From Caprella mutica (Eukaryota > Arthropoda > Malacostraca > Amphipoda > Caprellidae), in NCBI GenBank assembly GCA_947561585.1, contig CANNZV010001191.1:212457-276456 (forward strand): a stretch of 64,000 nt of DNA, in the 5' to 3' direction. Position numbers and translations under genes: made by a program. A model generated the notes under the pieces. The model was not told where the DNA came from. It did no database searches and saw only the letters and a program-made list of their open reading frames with translations. Numbering within the stretch: position 1 is the first letter of the stretch; the number at the start of each line of letters is the position of its first letter. This document shows positions 22,827-34,388 of the stretch, one piece after another.

Positions 22827-24822
22827 TTAGGGTACGTACACACAACAAGTGTAACGGAGCGCAATTGTTGTTTATTTCGAGCGCCGATCCGCTCGCAATG
22901 TGAACAGCCAAGCCAAACTATTAACCCTCCCAAGTTATATAGCTAAATATAGAAGAGTCCTCCCTTCTGCATGACCTGGTACAATTTTTACCCTCTCGCT
23001 AGCAGTTAATCGCCCATTTTTTGCCTTTTCACAGAGCTGCAATAATGCGATGGACAGTTAAAATGCCTTCAAAATACATAAACGTTCATAACTTTCCAAT
23101 TTTCTCATGGATTCAAAAAATATTTCAGCAAGATACTAACATAGAAGCAATCTTCCAGTGACCAAAGTTTCACTACTGTACGATCAATATTATTAAAATT
23201 GATCACAAAATAGTGATCTGCAATAAAGCGATGGACGCAGTTTATTTGACCTCTTTATATGTAACAGAAGTTATGAATTTAAACCATAATCCACTACGAG
23301 GAAGTGATGTGCATCAGATTCTACCCAACCCGCATTCGTCTCTTCCATATTTTTTTTCATTTAATTTTGAGGTTGGTATTAACTTTTGGTTAAAAATTTT
23401 AACTGTCTCTTGTGAGAGATTAATTAGTTCTGATGTGTCCATCTCCTCGTTCAACAACCTGTGTGTGACAAGTTAGTTTTTGTGTGCCTAATCTTTCTTT
23501 ATCCTAAATTCTATCCTTCATAACCTGTTTTGACATATTTTTTAATGAAATGTGGCTCATAAATGTTAGCCCTATTTATCAATCCCGTAAAATGTCCGCA
23601 GTCTATCTAAAGTTACGTAATGATTAACTGGAGGAGTTAATCTTGCTGTGGTAGTGTCCTCGCTTCAAAGATCCTTCTACATCCTATCTCTCTATTAGGT
23701 AGCGTTCCGTCATTTGTCATGGTGAGAAGCGCATTCTCAGGACGTACAAAATATGCATTTCTTTGTAATGGTAGGATTATCTTGTAGCGAACGGGAATGA
23801 ATCATCTATACCGGATTAGTATTAGCTTGATGATCAGAAAGTTCCATTTAGGTTACTGACTTCACAATATCATAAAGATATTTCAGCTCTGTTTTCAACT
23901 TCTTGCATATTTCATCAGATATGTATGTTAAATTCGATGAAATAGGATAGGATTCGCACTTTGGTTTCTTCACGCATGATTATATTGGTTCAATTTTCAA
24001 ATTAAGAAATCCTCACTGGTAATTCATTGAACGCTCCATTAAATATTAGTATCAGGATCCAATGGCAAAGTGCTTGGAGATGAACGACGATACGGATAGA
24101 TCTGACATAATTGATCTCTTACAAGATAGGACTAAAATTTGAAATAAAACTTATACAAACCTCAAAATAAAATGAAGTATAAATATGAATGGGATGACGG
24201 GAAGGGTTGGGTCGAAACCGATGTACAGTCACTTCCTCGTGGTGGATTAAGGGTTCTGTTCCACTTCTGTATTTAATAAGCTGAGAACTGTACGAATATA
24301 TCTCAATTCATAACTTCTGTTACATATAAAAAAGTCACATATATATTATATATATATGGTTTTGACAAATGAAGATGAGTGTTTTGGCAGATATTTTATA
24401 TGGAAGTATTACATTTGAATGACATTTCTAGCACCCGGTCAAATAAAATTTCCATTAACATATATGCTCAAATGATAGATGCATTATACTATTTTCACAT
24501 GTTTTTAAATAATTCACTTTTCTTTCATTGCATTTCGGCAAGTGAAGATGATATATTTTGATTAAAAAAAAAACTTAATTTATTCCGGTTAACAAATTGT
24601 GAAATTCATAAATTATTAAAAGAAAAAAAATGCATTTAAATACTATTTATTCGAGTTTTCAAATTAATTTCGGCAAATGAAGATATCATCGACAGATTGA
24701 TCTGAAATTTTCAGGGGACCATTTTGATACCATTTGGCAAAATTTCCGCAACTCTGCCTATAACGATTTAAAAAAAAAGGCAAAACGACAATTTTCGCTC
24801 CACCCTAGTGTACGTACCCTAA
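22827..24822. mobile_element. Long-inverted-repeat element, about 2.0 kb
   Basis: The outer ends TTAGGGTACGTACAC and GTGTACGTACCCTAA are perfect inverses. Further in, 23255-23355 pairs with 24175-24330: TATATGTAACAGAAGTTATGAAT, CACTACGAGGAAGTGA and TTCTACCCAACCC on the left have inverse partners on the right. The arms therefore reach 500 bp or more with gaps. There is no transposase frame. The superfamily is not determined because no target duplication is visible. Confidence 0.7.
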
Positions 24823-24949
24823 GGTCACAAGGGATAGTGCATGATATTAGCTTTTCTATTAGTATTTATTCACTTTCAAGTTTCCAACTAAACACATGCA
24901 CCTTGTACTTCAGATTATATGTTAAAATAATAAATTTTCAATTTCAAAA

Positions 24950-25545
24950 TATGGTTCGTAATTATAAGAGAAAAAAAATGAGAAATTGGTGTACACAATG
25001 GACATAATTGCAAGAAAAGTTTCCATCCGTCAGGCAGGCAGAGATTTGAAAGTTGCTAAGTACACTCAACGGTTCCTTTGTATCAGCAAAAGGTGTAATT
25101 TATTGCACATTTTTTTATATAATAATTTTGCTTATGTCCATTATAGATCGCATTGCCCAAGGAGAGTGATGAGATGGAGCTAGCTGAATGTTTGGTCATC
25201 CGATCCAAATAGGGTTATGCCTGCGACTCTGAAGAGGTGTGAAGACTATGGTAGGTGATTATCTAAGACTTTATAAAGAAAAGAACACGGAAAGTTGCAC
25301 CCATCTGCAGAAATATTGCACATTTGAATTCCTAGGAAAAGATTAGCTCACTTATTATATGAGAAGATATGAGCTAAGCTTTAAGAAACCGTCTAGTCAT
25401 GAAAAAGCCAGGAAACTAGCTGCATCCAGCCCTAACATCATATATGGTTACTATAATTTGCTGGAAAAAATTGCAGATAATCTAAACATAAGGCACATGC
25501 TAGAATTCTTTTTGAACTTGGATCAAATTAAGTGTGTCTAGGACT
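24950..25545 (+). pseudogene. pogo-like transposase relic (psq helix-turn-helix part)
   Basis: The frame from 24950 starts MVRNYKRKK, the usual opening of pogo-subfamily transposases in insects. With a shift it continues IIARKVSIRQAGRDLKVAKYT, which fits the psq-type helix-turn-helix (S-I-R-Q-A-G-R as in S-I-R-Q-A-A-R). Further on, ALPKESDEMELAECLVIRSK (about 25150-25210) fits the CENP-B-like region. YELSFKKPSSHEKARKLAASS (25370-25430) fits the L-S-L-R-K-P segment before the DDE domain. Frames change at least twice and stops are present. No catalytic region follows. Confidence 0.6.
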
Positions 25546-26675
25546 CTAAATCCCTCTAGGACGGAGGTTAAATTGACCAATATGAGTGAAGGCGGCAAAA
25601 GTTACCGCTGGCAGAGACATAACAGGGTTGCCATAGGTCAGGTATAAAAAGGATAGTCAGGGAAAATTTAAGGTCTTTATAAAAGTCAGGGAATTTTGAC
25701 ATTTTTGGAGGCTCGTAAAATATTAATCTATAATATTTCATAGCTATGCTGTTTCTATAGCTATATTTTTCTATGACACAAAATTTACTAATGATTAAAT
25801 TATACTTCAGAAGAGCACAGTGATAGTGTTTAAAGGGGACCGTCCCCGAAGAAATCTCAAAATTTTATAATTTTTTTTTATTGTGTAAATAGTTGCTTTA
25901 TAACCTTCTTATAGTGTGTGCAAAATACCAGAGGTATCGTGTAACTCTTACCCCCCTGGGAAGAGGGAGAAAGGGAAAAGAGGGCCGGGGGGTAGGGAGT
26001 CAATATGTACTCTAAAAACCATCTCTCAGCCAATTATAATTCGTAATAATTAATCATCTCGCTATATCTGGTATCTAACCTACCACTAATAACACGCCCA
26101 CTAAGGTTTGCAAAGAAATATTCCTCAGTTACCCGCAGACCTTCGCGTGCCAGATTATCAAATTTTGAATGGGAGATTACTCGTTACTTCAGATATCTAC
26201 AAATCATGTAATTCAAAAGCTTAAGGCTTTATTTTGGTAGAAGCTACGGCTTTGCGGTTTTTTGCATTCGATTCTCCCCGTAATTTTCTACAATCTCTGC
26301 AAGAGTTTTATTTAATTTTCGAATTATTTTTCAAAATATTGTATTTTGAAATTCATATTTTTTCAATTTTTTTTTTGTTTCACTAAAAATTTCAATTCGA
26401 AAAATGAAAAAATGCTTCCACAGTTTGTAGAGAATCTTGTGGAGAATCGAATGCAAAAAACCATAATGTCATAGCTACAAAATTGTAGTATCCATTTATT
26501 AATTTACACACTTCGAAATCTGTTCGAAATTCGAATAACTCGTTTTCTATGAGTCGAATCGAAAAAATGTCATGACACAAAAACATCTTAGAATTCATTT
26601 TATACATGTGAACAAAGTTTCACAACCGTAGCTTCAATAATGAAAAACTTTTCAAAATCTGGGAACGGTGCCCTT
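25546..26675. other. No gene recognised
   Basis: AT-rich sequence. The words AATTCGAATAACTCG and ATTCTCCACAAGATT on the right have loose partners at 26230-26330. I could not define an element. Confidence 0.45.
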
Positions 26676-26732
26676 AACTAGGTAAATAAGGATTAAAAAA
26701 ACAGGGAGGGTGGGGGCTCTTGACCGTACCCT
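26675..26732. mobile_element. Right-end fragment of the G-run element (copy E)
   Basis: AACTAGGTAAATAAGGATT then GGGGGCTCTTGACCGTACCC is the right arm and tip of the family. The rest is missing. Confidence 0.8.
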
Positions 26733-27047
26733 CGTGCGCACTACACGTGGAGCGCCCCTTGTAGAGTGTTTGTGCTGTTATAAGCTTATATGGACCGGAT
26801 GATATTTAAAATGTTTGGCTTTGCACATTACACCAAATTAAAATGGCGACGGGTGATTGGAATGGAAGTACTATTAGGTGGAAGGGGCGCAACGATTTCT
26901 CAACAACGTATAAGCGTAACATTTCCGCTGTGTCGTGTGGTGACGTCACAGTTTACATAAGCAGTCACTCTAGCTACAGAATGACAGTTGAGGGCACAGA
27001 ACAATGAAAAGAACATAGCCCTTCCGAGCGGTGACAATCATGTTATC

Positions 27048-27550
27048 TTCTCAGTGTAGCACAGATCATAGAATATAGGAAGATGTTTCACTGGTGGCCA
27101 AATAATTATTTAACCGAGAGCGTATCAGCCAATCAGAGAGAGGGGTACCGTGACGTCACATATTACAAACGTACAAACAAATATATGTATATATATAACG
27201 GTCAGAGGTACATTTTCTTTTACTACCAATAAGGGGAAACCGAGGCAGTTATGTAAATTTTAATTTTCAGGAAAAAAGGATAATTAAATTTTAATATTTT
27301 AACGTATATTTATTATAAAATAAAAAACAAGAATCGAAGTCGGAATTAAAATATTTCGAGCAAACTGAATAGTGACTTTTCAGTCTCAACGCCATTGTGC
27401 AAGTCTTAACCACAGATTCTAATCATGTAAATTTCTGGACAAAAACAACTTGTACCGATCTTTAGATATATTGGTACAATTGATAAAGAACATTTTCGTA
27501 CATTGTCCATTTCTCTCTAGTTTAATTTTAATGAAAGATGAAATAGGTAA
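27048..27550. mobile_element. Partial copy of the 61513 hAT family
   Basis: It begins CACAGATCATAGAATATAGG, the tip of the element at 61513-62368. It matches the inverse of 61880-62368 through GGTACCGTGACGTCAC, AGTCTCAACGCCATTGT and TTGTACCGATCTTTAGATAT. The other end is not found, so the copy is truncated or too diverged. Confidence 0.8.
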
Positions 27551-27924
27551 TTAGTAAATTTAGTCACAGAGTACAAGCGCATAGTAAATAAATAGTTCAA
27601 GGAAATTCATATAAGTTGGATACTTTAAATTTTTCATTTTGATTGAATAGAGTTAACAATAAAACTATTCTGCTTCAATAATTATTTTTTTTATTATTAA
27701 TTTAGTTTCTGGATCACTAGACGATTTACTTTGCAGCTGAAAACTTATGCTTAAATCTATAAATTTTGAAATTGTATCCATTATAATAGATGGATCTATT
27801 AAAATGGATACAATTATATTTATATAGCGACATAGTTGTTTTTTTTTTTCATTCTCATAAAAATTATGTTATTATTCAAGTTACATTTATGTGTGGAAGG
27901 AATTATGTCTGTCAATGACCATTA

Positions 27925-28140
27925 AATGGTTCAGACTTCATTTTCCTCTTCCATCCGTGACTGCAGCCACCGGTGCTTGTGTCCGTTTGAGTTACTTTCC
28001 TTGGTAAGTGACTGCGTTCACGGAGTAGCTCTTCTTCATCTATGAGCATTGTCACTGAAAGTGGTAGGTGACTTTGTTCATTGAGCCACTTTCTTTTCTG
28101 ACTTCTTCTTCCAGTCCCTTGTGTTTAATTTACTCATATT
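27925..28140 (-). repeat. TTTAACGTC dispersed repeat, copy 3 (partial)
   Basis: The inverse of the middle of the family: TTCTGACTTCTTCTTCCAGTCC, GTAAGTGACTGCGTTCACGG and CCGTGACTGCAGCCACCGGT. The head and tail blocks are missing. Confidence 0.8.
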
Positions 28141-28175
28141 CCTGATGGATATTTGTTCTAGGTAGCCAAAGGAGA

Positions 28176-28264
28176 CCCTATAAACAAAGGTCTGTCGATT
28201 CGATGGAACAATCCATCAATTCAATATCCCATCAATCGAATCTATATACGTTGTTTATAGGGGA
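28176..28264. mobile_element. Tiny foldback element, about 88 bp
   Basis: CCCTATAAACA at the left and TGTTTATAGGG at the right are perfect inverses, and TCGATTCGATGG pairs imperfectly with CCATCAATCGA. A possible 4-bp duplication GAGA flanks it. It is small enough to be a single hairpin. Confidence 0.5.
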
Positions 28265-28772
28265 GACTTAAACCTACTACTAAAATTCGAGTTTTATGCT
28301 ATTGTTTGTCATTGTTATTGTTTATTTTTTCAAACCTTAAATGAGCTATAATACTATTGGATGATTATATTGTGTTTATGAATATAATACAGCTTTCTTT
28401 TTTAAATGATTGTTCCTAGTAGTTTAAAGAATGTCAAAATTTAGCATATAATAGTAATGGACAAATATCAGATTATTTGTAAATGTCAGTTTTGTTGATT
28501 TGCAATAATCTGTGGTAACCTGTGATAAGTTATAAATATGGATTATATATTTTATCATCAATTTAATGCTGAAAGTTAAACCATAATAATATCCGGGGTA
28601 TAAATTCTCCATCCAATAAAATCTGTGATTATAATTACTATCCTTCAAAAATAAAACCCAATTATATGTTTTTATATCGAGTTCAATAGAGGCTATCCGT
28701 ATGAATTCAAATAATATTTTTAGCTTGCATTTAAGAATATAACATTTTACATACATAATAATTAGGGTTGTG

Positions 28773-29032
28773 ACATTATGCATTTGCATATATGCAGTAT
28801 ATGCACTGGGAAATATACTGCATATGCAACAGGTTTTATGCTTTTTGAGAAAACGCATATGCATTTGAGAAAACACATATGCATTTTAGGAAACGCATAT
28901 GTTTTGCAGATAAAACATATGCACTTAAAGATAATGCATATAAAAAAGGGATATGCATTTGAAACTGAAAGTAAGGCAATATATGCACTTCCAGCATGTT
29001 TATATCTGGTGGGAGGTTGATCAAACACCCTA
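28773..29032. repeat. TAGGGTTGTGACA element with GCATATGC array, copy 1
   Basis: It begins TTAGGGTTGTGACATTATGC. It holds about 13 ATATGC/GCATAT words, several as ACGCATATGCATTT, spaced roughly 20 bp, and ends near ACACCCTAA. There is no credible coding frame; periodic open frames on both strands come from the repeat. Confidence 0.7.
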
Positions 29033-29239
29033 ATTTATTTGTTATACATACAGTATACCTTTAGGTGTTCTATCATTTTGTTTACCTAATGAATATGATT
29101 TTGAATTTTTGTTCGAAAATAAAGAATATTGTTTACTATATATGGCGCCATCAAGCTAAAAGTAACACTCACAGTAATGTAAATAAAGAATAGGATAATA
29201 ATAGTTACAGATTATAGACACAGGTGGTCAGTATGGCAG

Positions 29240-30565
29240 TAAGAATTTCCCCCGCCGGACTATTCCCCGTCAGGACCTTTCCCCGCCGAATAAAATATCA
29301 GTAATTTAGGTTATTAAAGTATGATTTTGATAAAACACAAAATTAATCAATTTATTTATTAATAGAAAACACACTTTATCAACAGAATTTGATTCCCGTA
29401 ATTATGTGTCCATAATGTTCGTTCGATTTTAAGACTGTGCCTTCGTATTTTCGTATATAATTAGGAGATGCAACAAAGTACGAACATTATTGCAATACTA
29501 AGGGTTACCAAGTGTCGCAAGGTACTATAAAGCCCGTATTACACTGTGGCGCTCGCCATGGCGGTGTTGTCTCTCTCTCTACAGATATGGCGCTCACCAT
29601 TCTCAAAATTGCTATTACACTAGACGAGTCAATATGGCAATGATCGTGCATTGAAATTTAGGGAAAATTGAAAAATTTACTATGAAATGAATCGTACTAA
29701 TAAAATTCGATGTCATCACGAATATATATATTCAGTTAATTATCTTTTTGATAGTTGTGTGAAACAATACCATGCGTATATATTAAAAAGTTTAATTCCA
29801 TTGATTGTATGGCAACACTGGACACTACACAGAAGCGTTTATTCCTTTTTTGTATCGCACAGTAGCCGTACAAAGTCTTAAATAACTTTTAAAATGAAAC
29901 AAAATACTTTTTCCACTACTTCAAATCTCTTTAGCAGGCTTCAGTGACCATTTCATCACCTCTATAACGGTGGCGGTGTTCGTTCTATCGCTCAGAGAGC
30001 GATCACAATTTCGTGGTGCTCGCCAAGATATTTTTAGATATTAGAGAGAAAAGGGGCGGAGTTAGAGAGAAAAATAATAAAACTGTGGCGACCGCCATAG
30101 CGAGCGCCACAGTGTAATACGGGCTTAAGCAGCTTCGATTTGTTCAGTTATTTAAACTCTGTAGTTTTCTATATCGTGAATTTATGATTTTATTTTTCAG
30201 CTATACATAAAATGGCGATCTATTACTTCTCGTTCAAATTTCTGCTTTTACAGATCATTAACAAACTTTATTATTATTTTTTTTATTAATTTATTAACCT
30301 CATAATTAATAAACCTACTATAGATTTTTATTACACTAAATATTGACCTATTTCTTAGTGTCCTTAATCTAATAAGTATATTTAATATTTATCTATATGT
30401 ATATTTAATATTTGTACCTTAAAAATCTTACAATGGTTTAGCCATTATTATGAAAATACCTAAGTAAGTTAGAGTGCAGAAATCCAAAAATCAAGACTTT
30501 TCGCGTAGTCAGGTTTCAGAAAGGTCCGCGGGCGAGTAATAGTCCGGCTGGGAATAGTCTGTTTC
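29240..30565. mobile_element. Element with GGACTATTCCCC phrase ends, hosting a MITE
   Basis: The left side reads CCGCCGGACTATTCCCCGTC-AGGACCTTTCCCCGCC. The right side, reverse complemented, reads CAGCCGGACTATTACTCGCC-CGCGGACCTTTC. They are inverse with spacing changes. The region inside is AT-rich without genes and contains the 595-bp MITE below. Confidence 0.55.
29531..30125. mobile_element. PIF/Harbinger-type MITE, 595 bp, TAA duplication
   Basis: Inverted ends AGCCCGTATTACACTGTGGC then GCTCGCCATGGCG (right arm GCTCGCTATGGCG) are nearly perfect over 33 bp. TAA flanks both sides (29528-29530 and 30126-30128). A 3-bp TWA duplication is the mark of PIF/Harbinger insertion. The ends repeat GGCG(C/A)TC(G/A)CC. 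Non-coding. Confidence 0.88.
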
Positions 30566-30766
30566 CCGTGATTCTTAGTTTCTGTTCTTAAATAACTGGT
30601 AGCCATGAAAATTCACTTCACTAATATAGTATCCTACAGTGCAACAATATAATGTGTCGTTCTCTGAAACACTTTTAAGTGTTTTGAAACCTTTTACATT
30701 TTAAATTTGGAACATTACTATTAAATGCATAATAATTCATAATATATGCAAATTCATATTGATAAT

Positions 30767-31232
30767 TAATTTAGTAGGGGTTTAACGTCTGCTTCTGAAC
30801 CAAAGGCCATATCGCTAACATCAAAAGGAAATTAAATACAAGGGACTAGAAGAAGCAGTCAGAAAGGAAAGTGGTTCTATATGGAACAAAGTCACTTACT
30901 ACTGTCGGTGACAATGCTCATGGATACAGAAAAGCTACTCAGTGAATGCAGTGATGAAAAGGGACACAAAACAACGGTGGCTGCACTTACGGATGGAAGA
31001 GGAAAATGAAAAGGGGATAGAAAATGAACCTTACGAGCCTACCAAACCCAAAAATCAAAGACCTCTTAGTTGAAGAGCATAACCATCCTCTAAAACTGCA
31101 AGTAGCGTTAAAAAATGATAAATATAATAAAAAAAAAAAAAAAAAACAATCCATAATCCAAATTACAACAGTTCGGGGCCCAGTGTACACCACCCACTTC
31201 TCTTCCATTCACCACAGACAGCTTCAGGATAG
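30767..31232 (+). repeat. TTTAACGTC dispersed repeat, copy 2 (full)
   Basis: From AATTTAGTAGGGGTTTAACG to ACAGCTTCAGGATAGG, with all blocks in the same order as copy 1. A run of 18-19 A at 31128-31146 splits the tail. It abuts the next GCATATGC array. Confidence 0.85.
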
Positions 31233-31519
31233 GCATATTTATAAAAGTATATGCATTCTTATAAATGCATATGCAAATTGGCAAATGCATATGCATATAG
31301 GTAAATGCATTTGCATATTGGTAAATGCATATGCATATTGCTAAATGCACATATGCAAATTAGTAAATGCATATGCATATTGTTAAATATATATGCATAT
31401 TTATAATTGCATATGCATATTTATAATTGCATATGCATGTTGATAAATGCATATGCGAATCTAATAAGCATATGCGTTTTAGAAAAGCATATGCAAAATA
31501 TGCAATGTCACAACCCTAA
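31233..31519. repeat. GCATATGC array of the TAGGGTTGTGACA element, copy 2
   Basis: About 12 units of 18-24 bp with the core AAATGCATATGCATATTGGT, ending CAATGTCACAACCCTAA, the inverse tip of the family. Several units contain the perfect palindrome ATGCATATGCAT. The left tip is missing and replaced by the TTTAACGTC repeat. Confidence 0.85.
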
Positions 31520-31967
31520 TAATAATCTAGTATCAGGCTCAATAAGGTGAAATTGCTTCTTAAAAATTTGATAATGGTGCTAGTAACGAAAAATGCTTAA
31601 ATAAGAGTTTATTATGTGATCAGAGTGCTCTAAGTAACTGAATTTCACGTAAATAATCTATAATGGTAATTAATATCCTCATTATGAAAAGAAAACAATC
31701 GAATTAGCCAAATAATTTAATTTGTTCAAGTATGCTATTTTGATTTTTTAGCTATGGCATCGCGCAACAAAAACAATACTTGGCAACTGCCTGCTACGTC
31801 ACTGAGTCCAGGCTATTTTGACTCGAATTTGTACCCGTAGACTTGTCCTAACTACCCGATTCTATAAACTGTGGCAACCAATCTGTTTAGACGAGAATTA
31901 TCAGAGTGTCCGATCCTGTTCGTGCAAAGCAACTTCAGCTTCAGTATCGTACAAGCAACCGGAAGTG

Positions 31968-32399
31968 ATGGTGCATGACCGTGCAGCTCTCCTCACAATA
32001 GTTATAGCTTGTTGTGCGAAAAAGAAGGAAAAAAAAAGGACCCGAATATGGTGCAAACCATGGCTCGAACGTCGGGCTTCTTTCGGTAGTTGCAGCCAAA
32101 TTTTCAATGAGCTACAAAGTGAAGATCCAAGCGACTTTGAAAATTATAACCGCTTACCTATTTCGGGATTTATTTGGCTTCTAAATAAAGTATCGGACGC
32201 TATTAAAAAGCAGGACACAGTCATGAGGAACAGTATTTCACCAGCAGCAAGATTGGAGGTAACGCTAATATTTTTAGCTACTGGCTCACCTTACAATAGA
32301 CTTCGTTTTGGTACTAGGGTATCAACACTTAGTTTATCCTACATCGTACCAGAGACTTGCCAGGCAATTTATGAAGCACTGAAGGATGACTTCTTGAAG
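31968..32399 (+). pseudogene. Harbinger transposase, exon 1
   Basis: This is the N-terminal part of a PIF/Harbinger (HARBI1-like) transposase. The chosen start MVHDRAALL (31968) precedes a basic stretch, RIWCKPWLERR, SQIFNELQSEDPSDFENYNRL and the helix-turn-helix-like ARLEVTLIFLATGSPYNRLRF, all in the order expected for the family. The exon is 144 codons and ends at TTGAAG|GTACGT (32399/32400) in phase 0. It joins exon 2 at 33073, after TATTATTACAG. An upstream in-frame ATG at 31818 is possible but adds 50 unrelated residues. The exon itself is undamaged; the gene is broken downstream. Confidence 0.85.
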
Positions 32400-32642
32400 G
32401 TACGTTATTTATTTAATTAAACATTTATTTTAATTTCGCACAGTATATTCATTGCATGGATCATAAATTAACTCCTTTTATTAGAAAATATATTGCACTC
32501 ATATAATATAAGCTCTTTTAATATGAAAACATATTTCAAATAATAGATTTTTAAATACGAAAAATACAAAATAGAAACAAAACAAAAACAGTCTTATGAA
32601 GTTAGAATTACATACAGTACAGTTCATTTTAATATTAAATAT

Positions 32643-33020
32643 TTAATCGTGCACTGAAGAAGTGACATTTAATTTCTTGAGGTTTCCTAAAAATATGACA
32701 TCGCTAATTAATTTCTTTGCAATTATTTTCTGTTCTGCCTCCAAATTTTCTATGTCTTGAGCGACTGATTGTCCATACGCAGATACCACAGCGGTTTCAT
32801 TATTCAAACGATTTACAGCGGCAATCATTAGTTCATCTGTGGCATCTTTCATTTATTTTCGCTTGATATTTTTCTCCCCTCGTGATTTTGGAAGAGTTAC
32901 CACTGGTGTCTCTGGTCGTGACATTGATGGGGTGGAAGTTGGTGTCTCGGCTGGTGTTTGCTGTTGATCAAGAAGGTGAAGCTGGGGGAGATCTTCATCC
33001 AGTGCGATATCAGCAAGCAA
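32643..33020 (-). pseudogene. MADF-like protein of the Harbinger, last exon
   Basis: On the minus strand an acceptor TATTTTTCAG lies just before 33020. The frame then reads LLADIALDEDLPQLHLLDQQ, a Pro/Thr-rich stretch, LPKSRGEKNIKRK, one in-frame stop, then MKDATDELMIAAVNRLN and a helical tail to a stop at 32643. It joins in phase 0 to the exon at 44726-45130, giving TSQSSQ-LLADIAL. The tail probably forms a helix for protein contact. This exon lies inside the only intron of the plus-strand transposase. The join is inferred from splice sites and phase, not from transcripts. Confidence 0.6.
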
Positions 33021-33072
33021 CTGAAAAATAGTAAAATAAAATTAATATATCTTATGTTTCATATTATTACAG

Positions 33073-33179
33073 ATGCCGACATCACCAGCGGAATGGAAAA
33101 AAGTAGCTCAAGATTTTGAAAGAAAATGGAATTTTCCACATTGTGTTGGTTCAATAGAAGGAAAACACATTGAAATTAG
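33073..33179 (+). pseudogene. Harbinger transposase, exon 2, first piece
   Basis: MPTSPAEWKKVAQDFERKWN followed by FPHCVGSIEGKHIEI, the start of the catalytic domain. In the family this reads G-A-I-D-G-K-H and the Asp is the first catalytic residue. Here it is Glu. The exon is cut after GAAATTAG (33179) by a Penelope-like insertion and resumes at 34761. Confidence 0.9.
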
Positions 33180-33357
33180 TGTAGTTGGGCAACAAATTGT
33201 TATTAAGGCAGGTTTCATTGAAGAGACGATGAGCTTTTGTTTCAACTATTTTTAGTAAGGATTTCTCAAGTTTTCTAAATAAATGTTTTTCTTGTTCAGT
33301 AATTGTTTTCAGGATGCAGTTTGATAGCCACTTGGTTAAAAACTTCTTTATTGACAT
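33180..33357 (-). pseudogene. Penelope N-terminal ORF fragment
   Basis: The minus-strand frame LFRKLEKSLLKIVETKAHRL then FNETCLNNNLLPNY resembles the N-terminal helical region of Penelope proteins (a Leu/Lys-rich helix followed by a C-L-x-x-N-x-x-P segment). It runs out at the insertion boundary. The RKLEKSLLKI segment occurs again in the opposite orientation at 34718-34747. Confidence 0.6.
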
Positions 33358-33928
33358 AGTTAAAAAAAAATTATAACATAAATATTAAATAATCGCGACG
33401 TTTCGAGAAAAATACACTTCTCATCTTCAGGCTAAAACAATAAATCATAAACCCTGAAAATTAAAGGAAAATATATAAATTTGAAGAATTAGACTAAAGG
33501 TATGATTTCAAGTATTAATTTGGTAACGTATTTTTTAGGGAGGATTTAAAATGAACTGTTAATAATTTAAAAAAGCAAAAAAGGAAAATTACTAACTTGT
33601 ACAAAGGACTAAAAGTTGATATGAAAACCATAATATTGTACACTGAATTAGAAATGAAATTAAAAAGGAGTAAAGAATTAATAGTTAGTCAAAATGAATT
33701 GATGAGATTATAGAAAGTTTTTAAATGAAACAGCTTAATAGAATTACAGGGGACAAAATTAAAGAATTATAAATAAAAATGGAACTATCTAGCAGGTTGA
33801 TGAATGAACTGTTGTCTGAGTTGATAAGTAGTTTAGAGGAAGAGGAGTAGAGGAAATTAAGATAGAGGTAAATTATATATGCTATATGGCCTACATAGGG
33901 TTTAGGAGCAGGTTAGGTAAAATCAAAA

Positions 33929-34290
33929 TCAAAATACATGCAAAATACGGGTGTCACCTTCGTGCTGGTTATTTAGTGGAGGATCTTCTTTCTTGATGTG
34001 TAGGGCTTCAGCTATTTGTAGTTCTATTTTGAGTGGAGAGCGGAATATTATTTGCATGGATGGGGTTACATCTGCTGTTCTGATCTTTTTGTTATGTGCG
34101 TCTTTATTATGGTTTTTGATGCTTCCTTTTTGGGTATGGGCTAGGGCACGTTGTTTTAGGGTTGTAGTGGTGTAGCCAATGTAGAAGGTTGAGGGTTGAC
34201 ACTCCTCACAAACGTATTTGTAGACTACATGGCTATTTGTTTCATCTATGAATTCTCTGTTGCGAATGAGTAGGTTTGAAAGTTTTCTAT
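33929..34290 (-). pseudogene. Penelope GIY-YIG endonuclease domain
   Basis: The open minus-strand frame reads RKLSNLLIRNREFIDETNSH then VVYKYVCEECQPSTFYIGYT, LKQRALAHTQKGSIKNHNKD, IAEALHIKK and PPLNNQHEGDTRIL before a TGA at 33929. YKY...YIG is the GIY-YIG signature. The CEEC pair and the downstream His residues match the linker zinc finger of endonuclease-bearing Penelope elements. The frame breaks just upstream (stop and shift near 34330), before the gap. The endonuclease nicks target DNA to prime reverse transcription. Confidence 0.88.
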
Positions 34291-34388
34291 TTTTATAGTA
34301 AATGTATAGCTGTATTTTTGCATTGGCCTTTTTAATTTCATTTCTAATTCAGTGTACAATATTATGGTTTTCATATCAACTTTTAGTC

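Noticed and set aside
28762..29028. Overlapping short proteins on both strands rich in His, Ile and Cys
   Set aside because: Read through the GCATATGC array in several frames; no domain.
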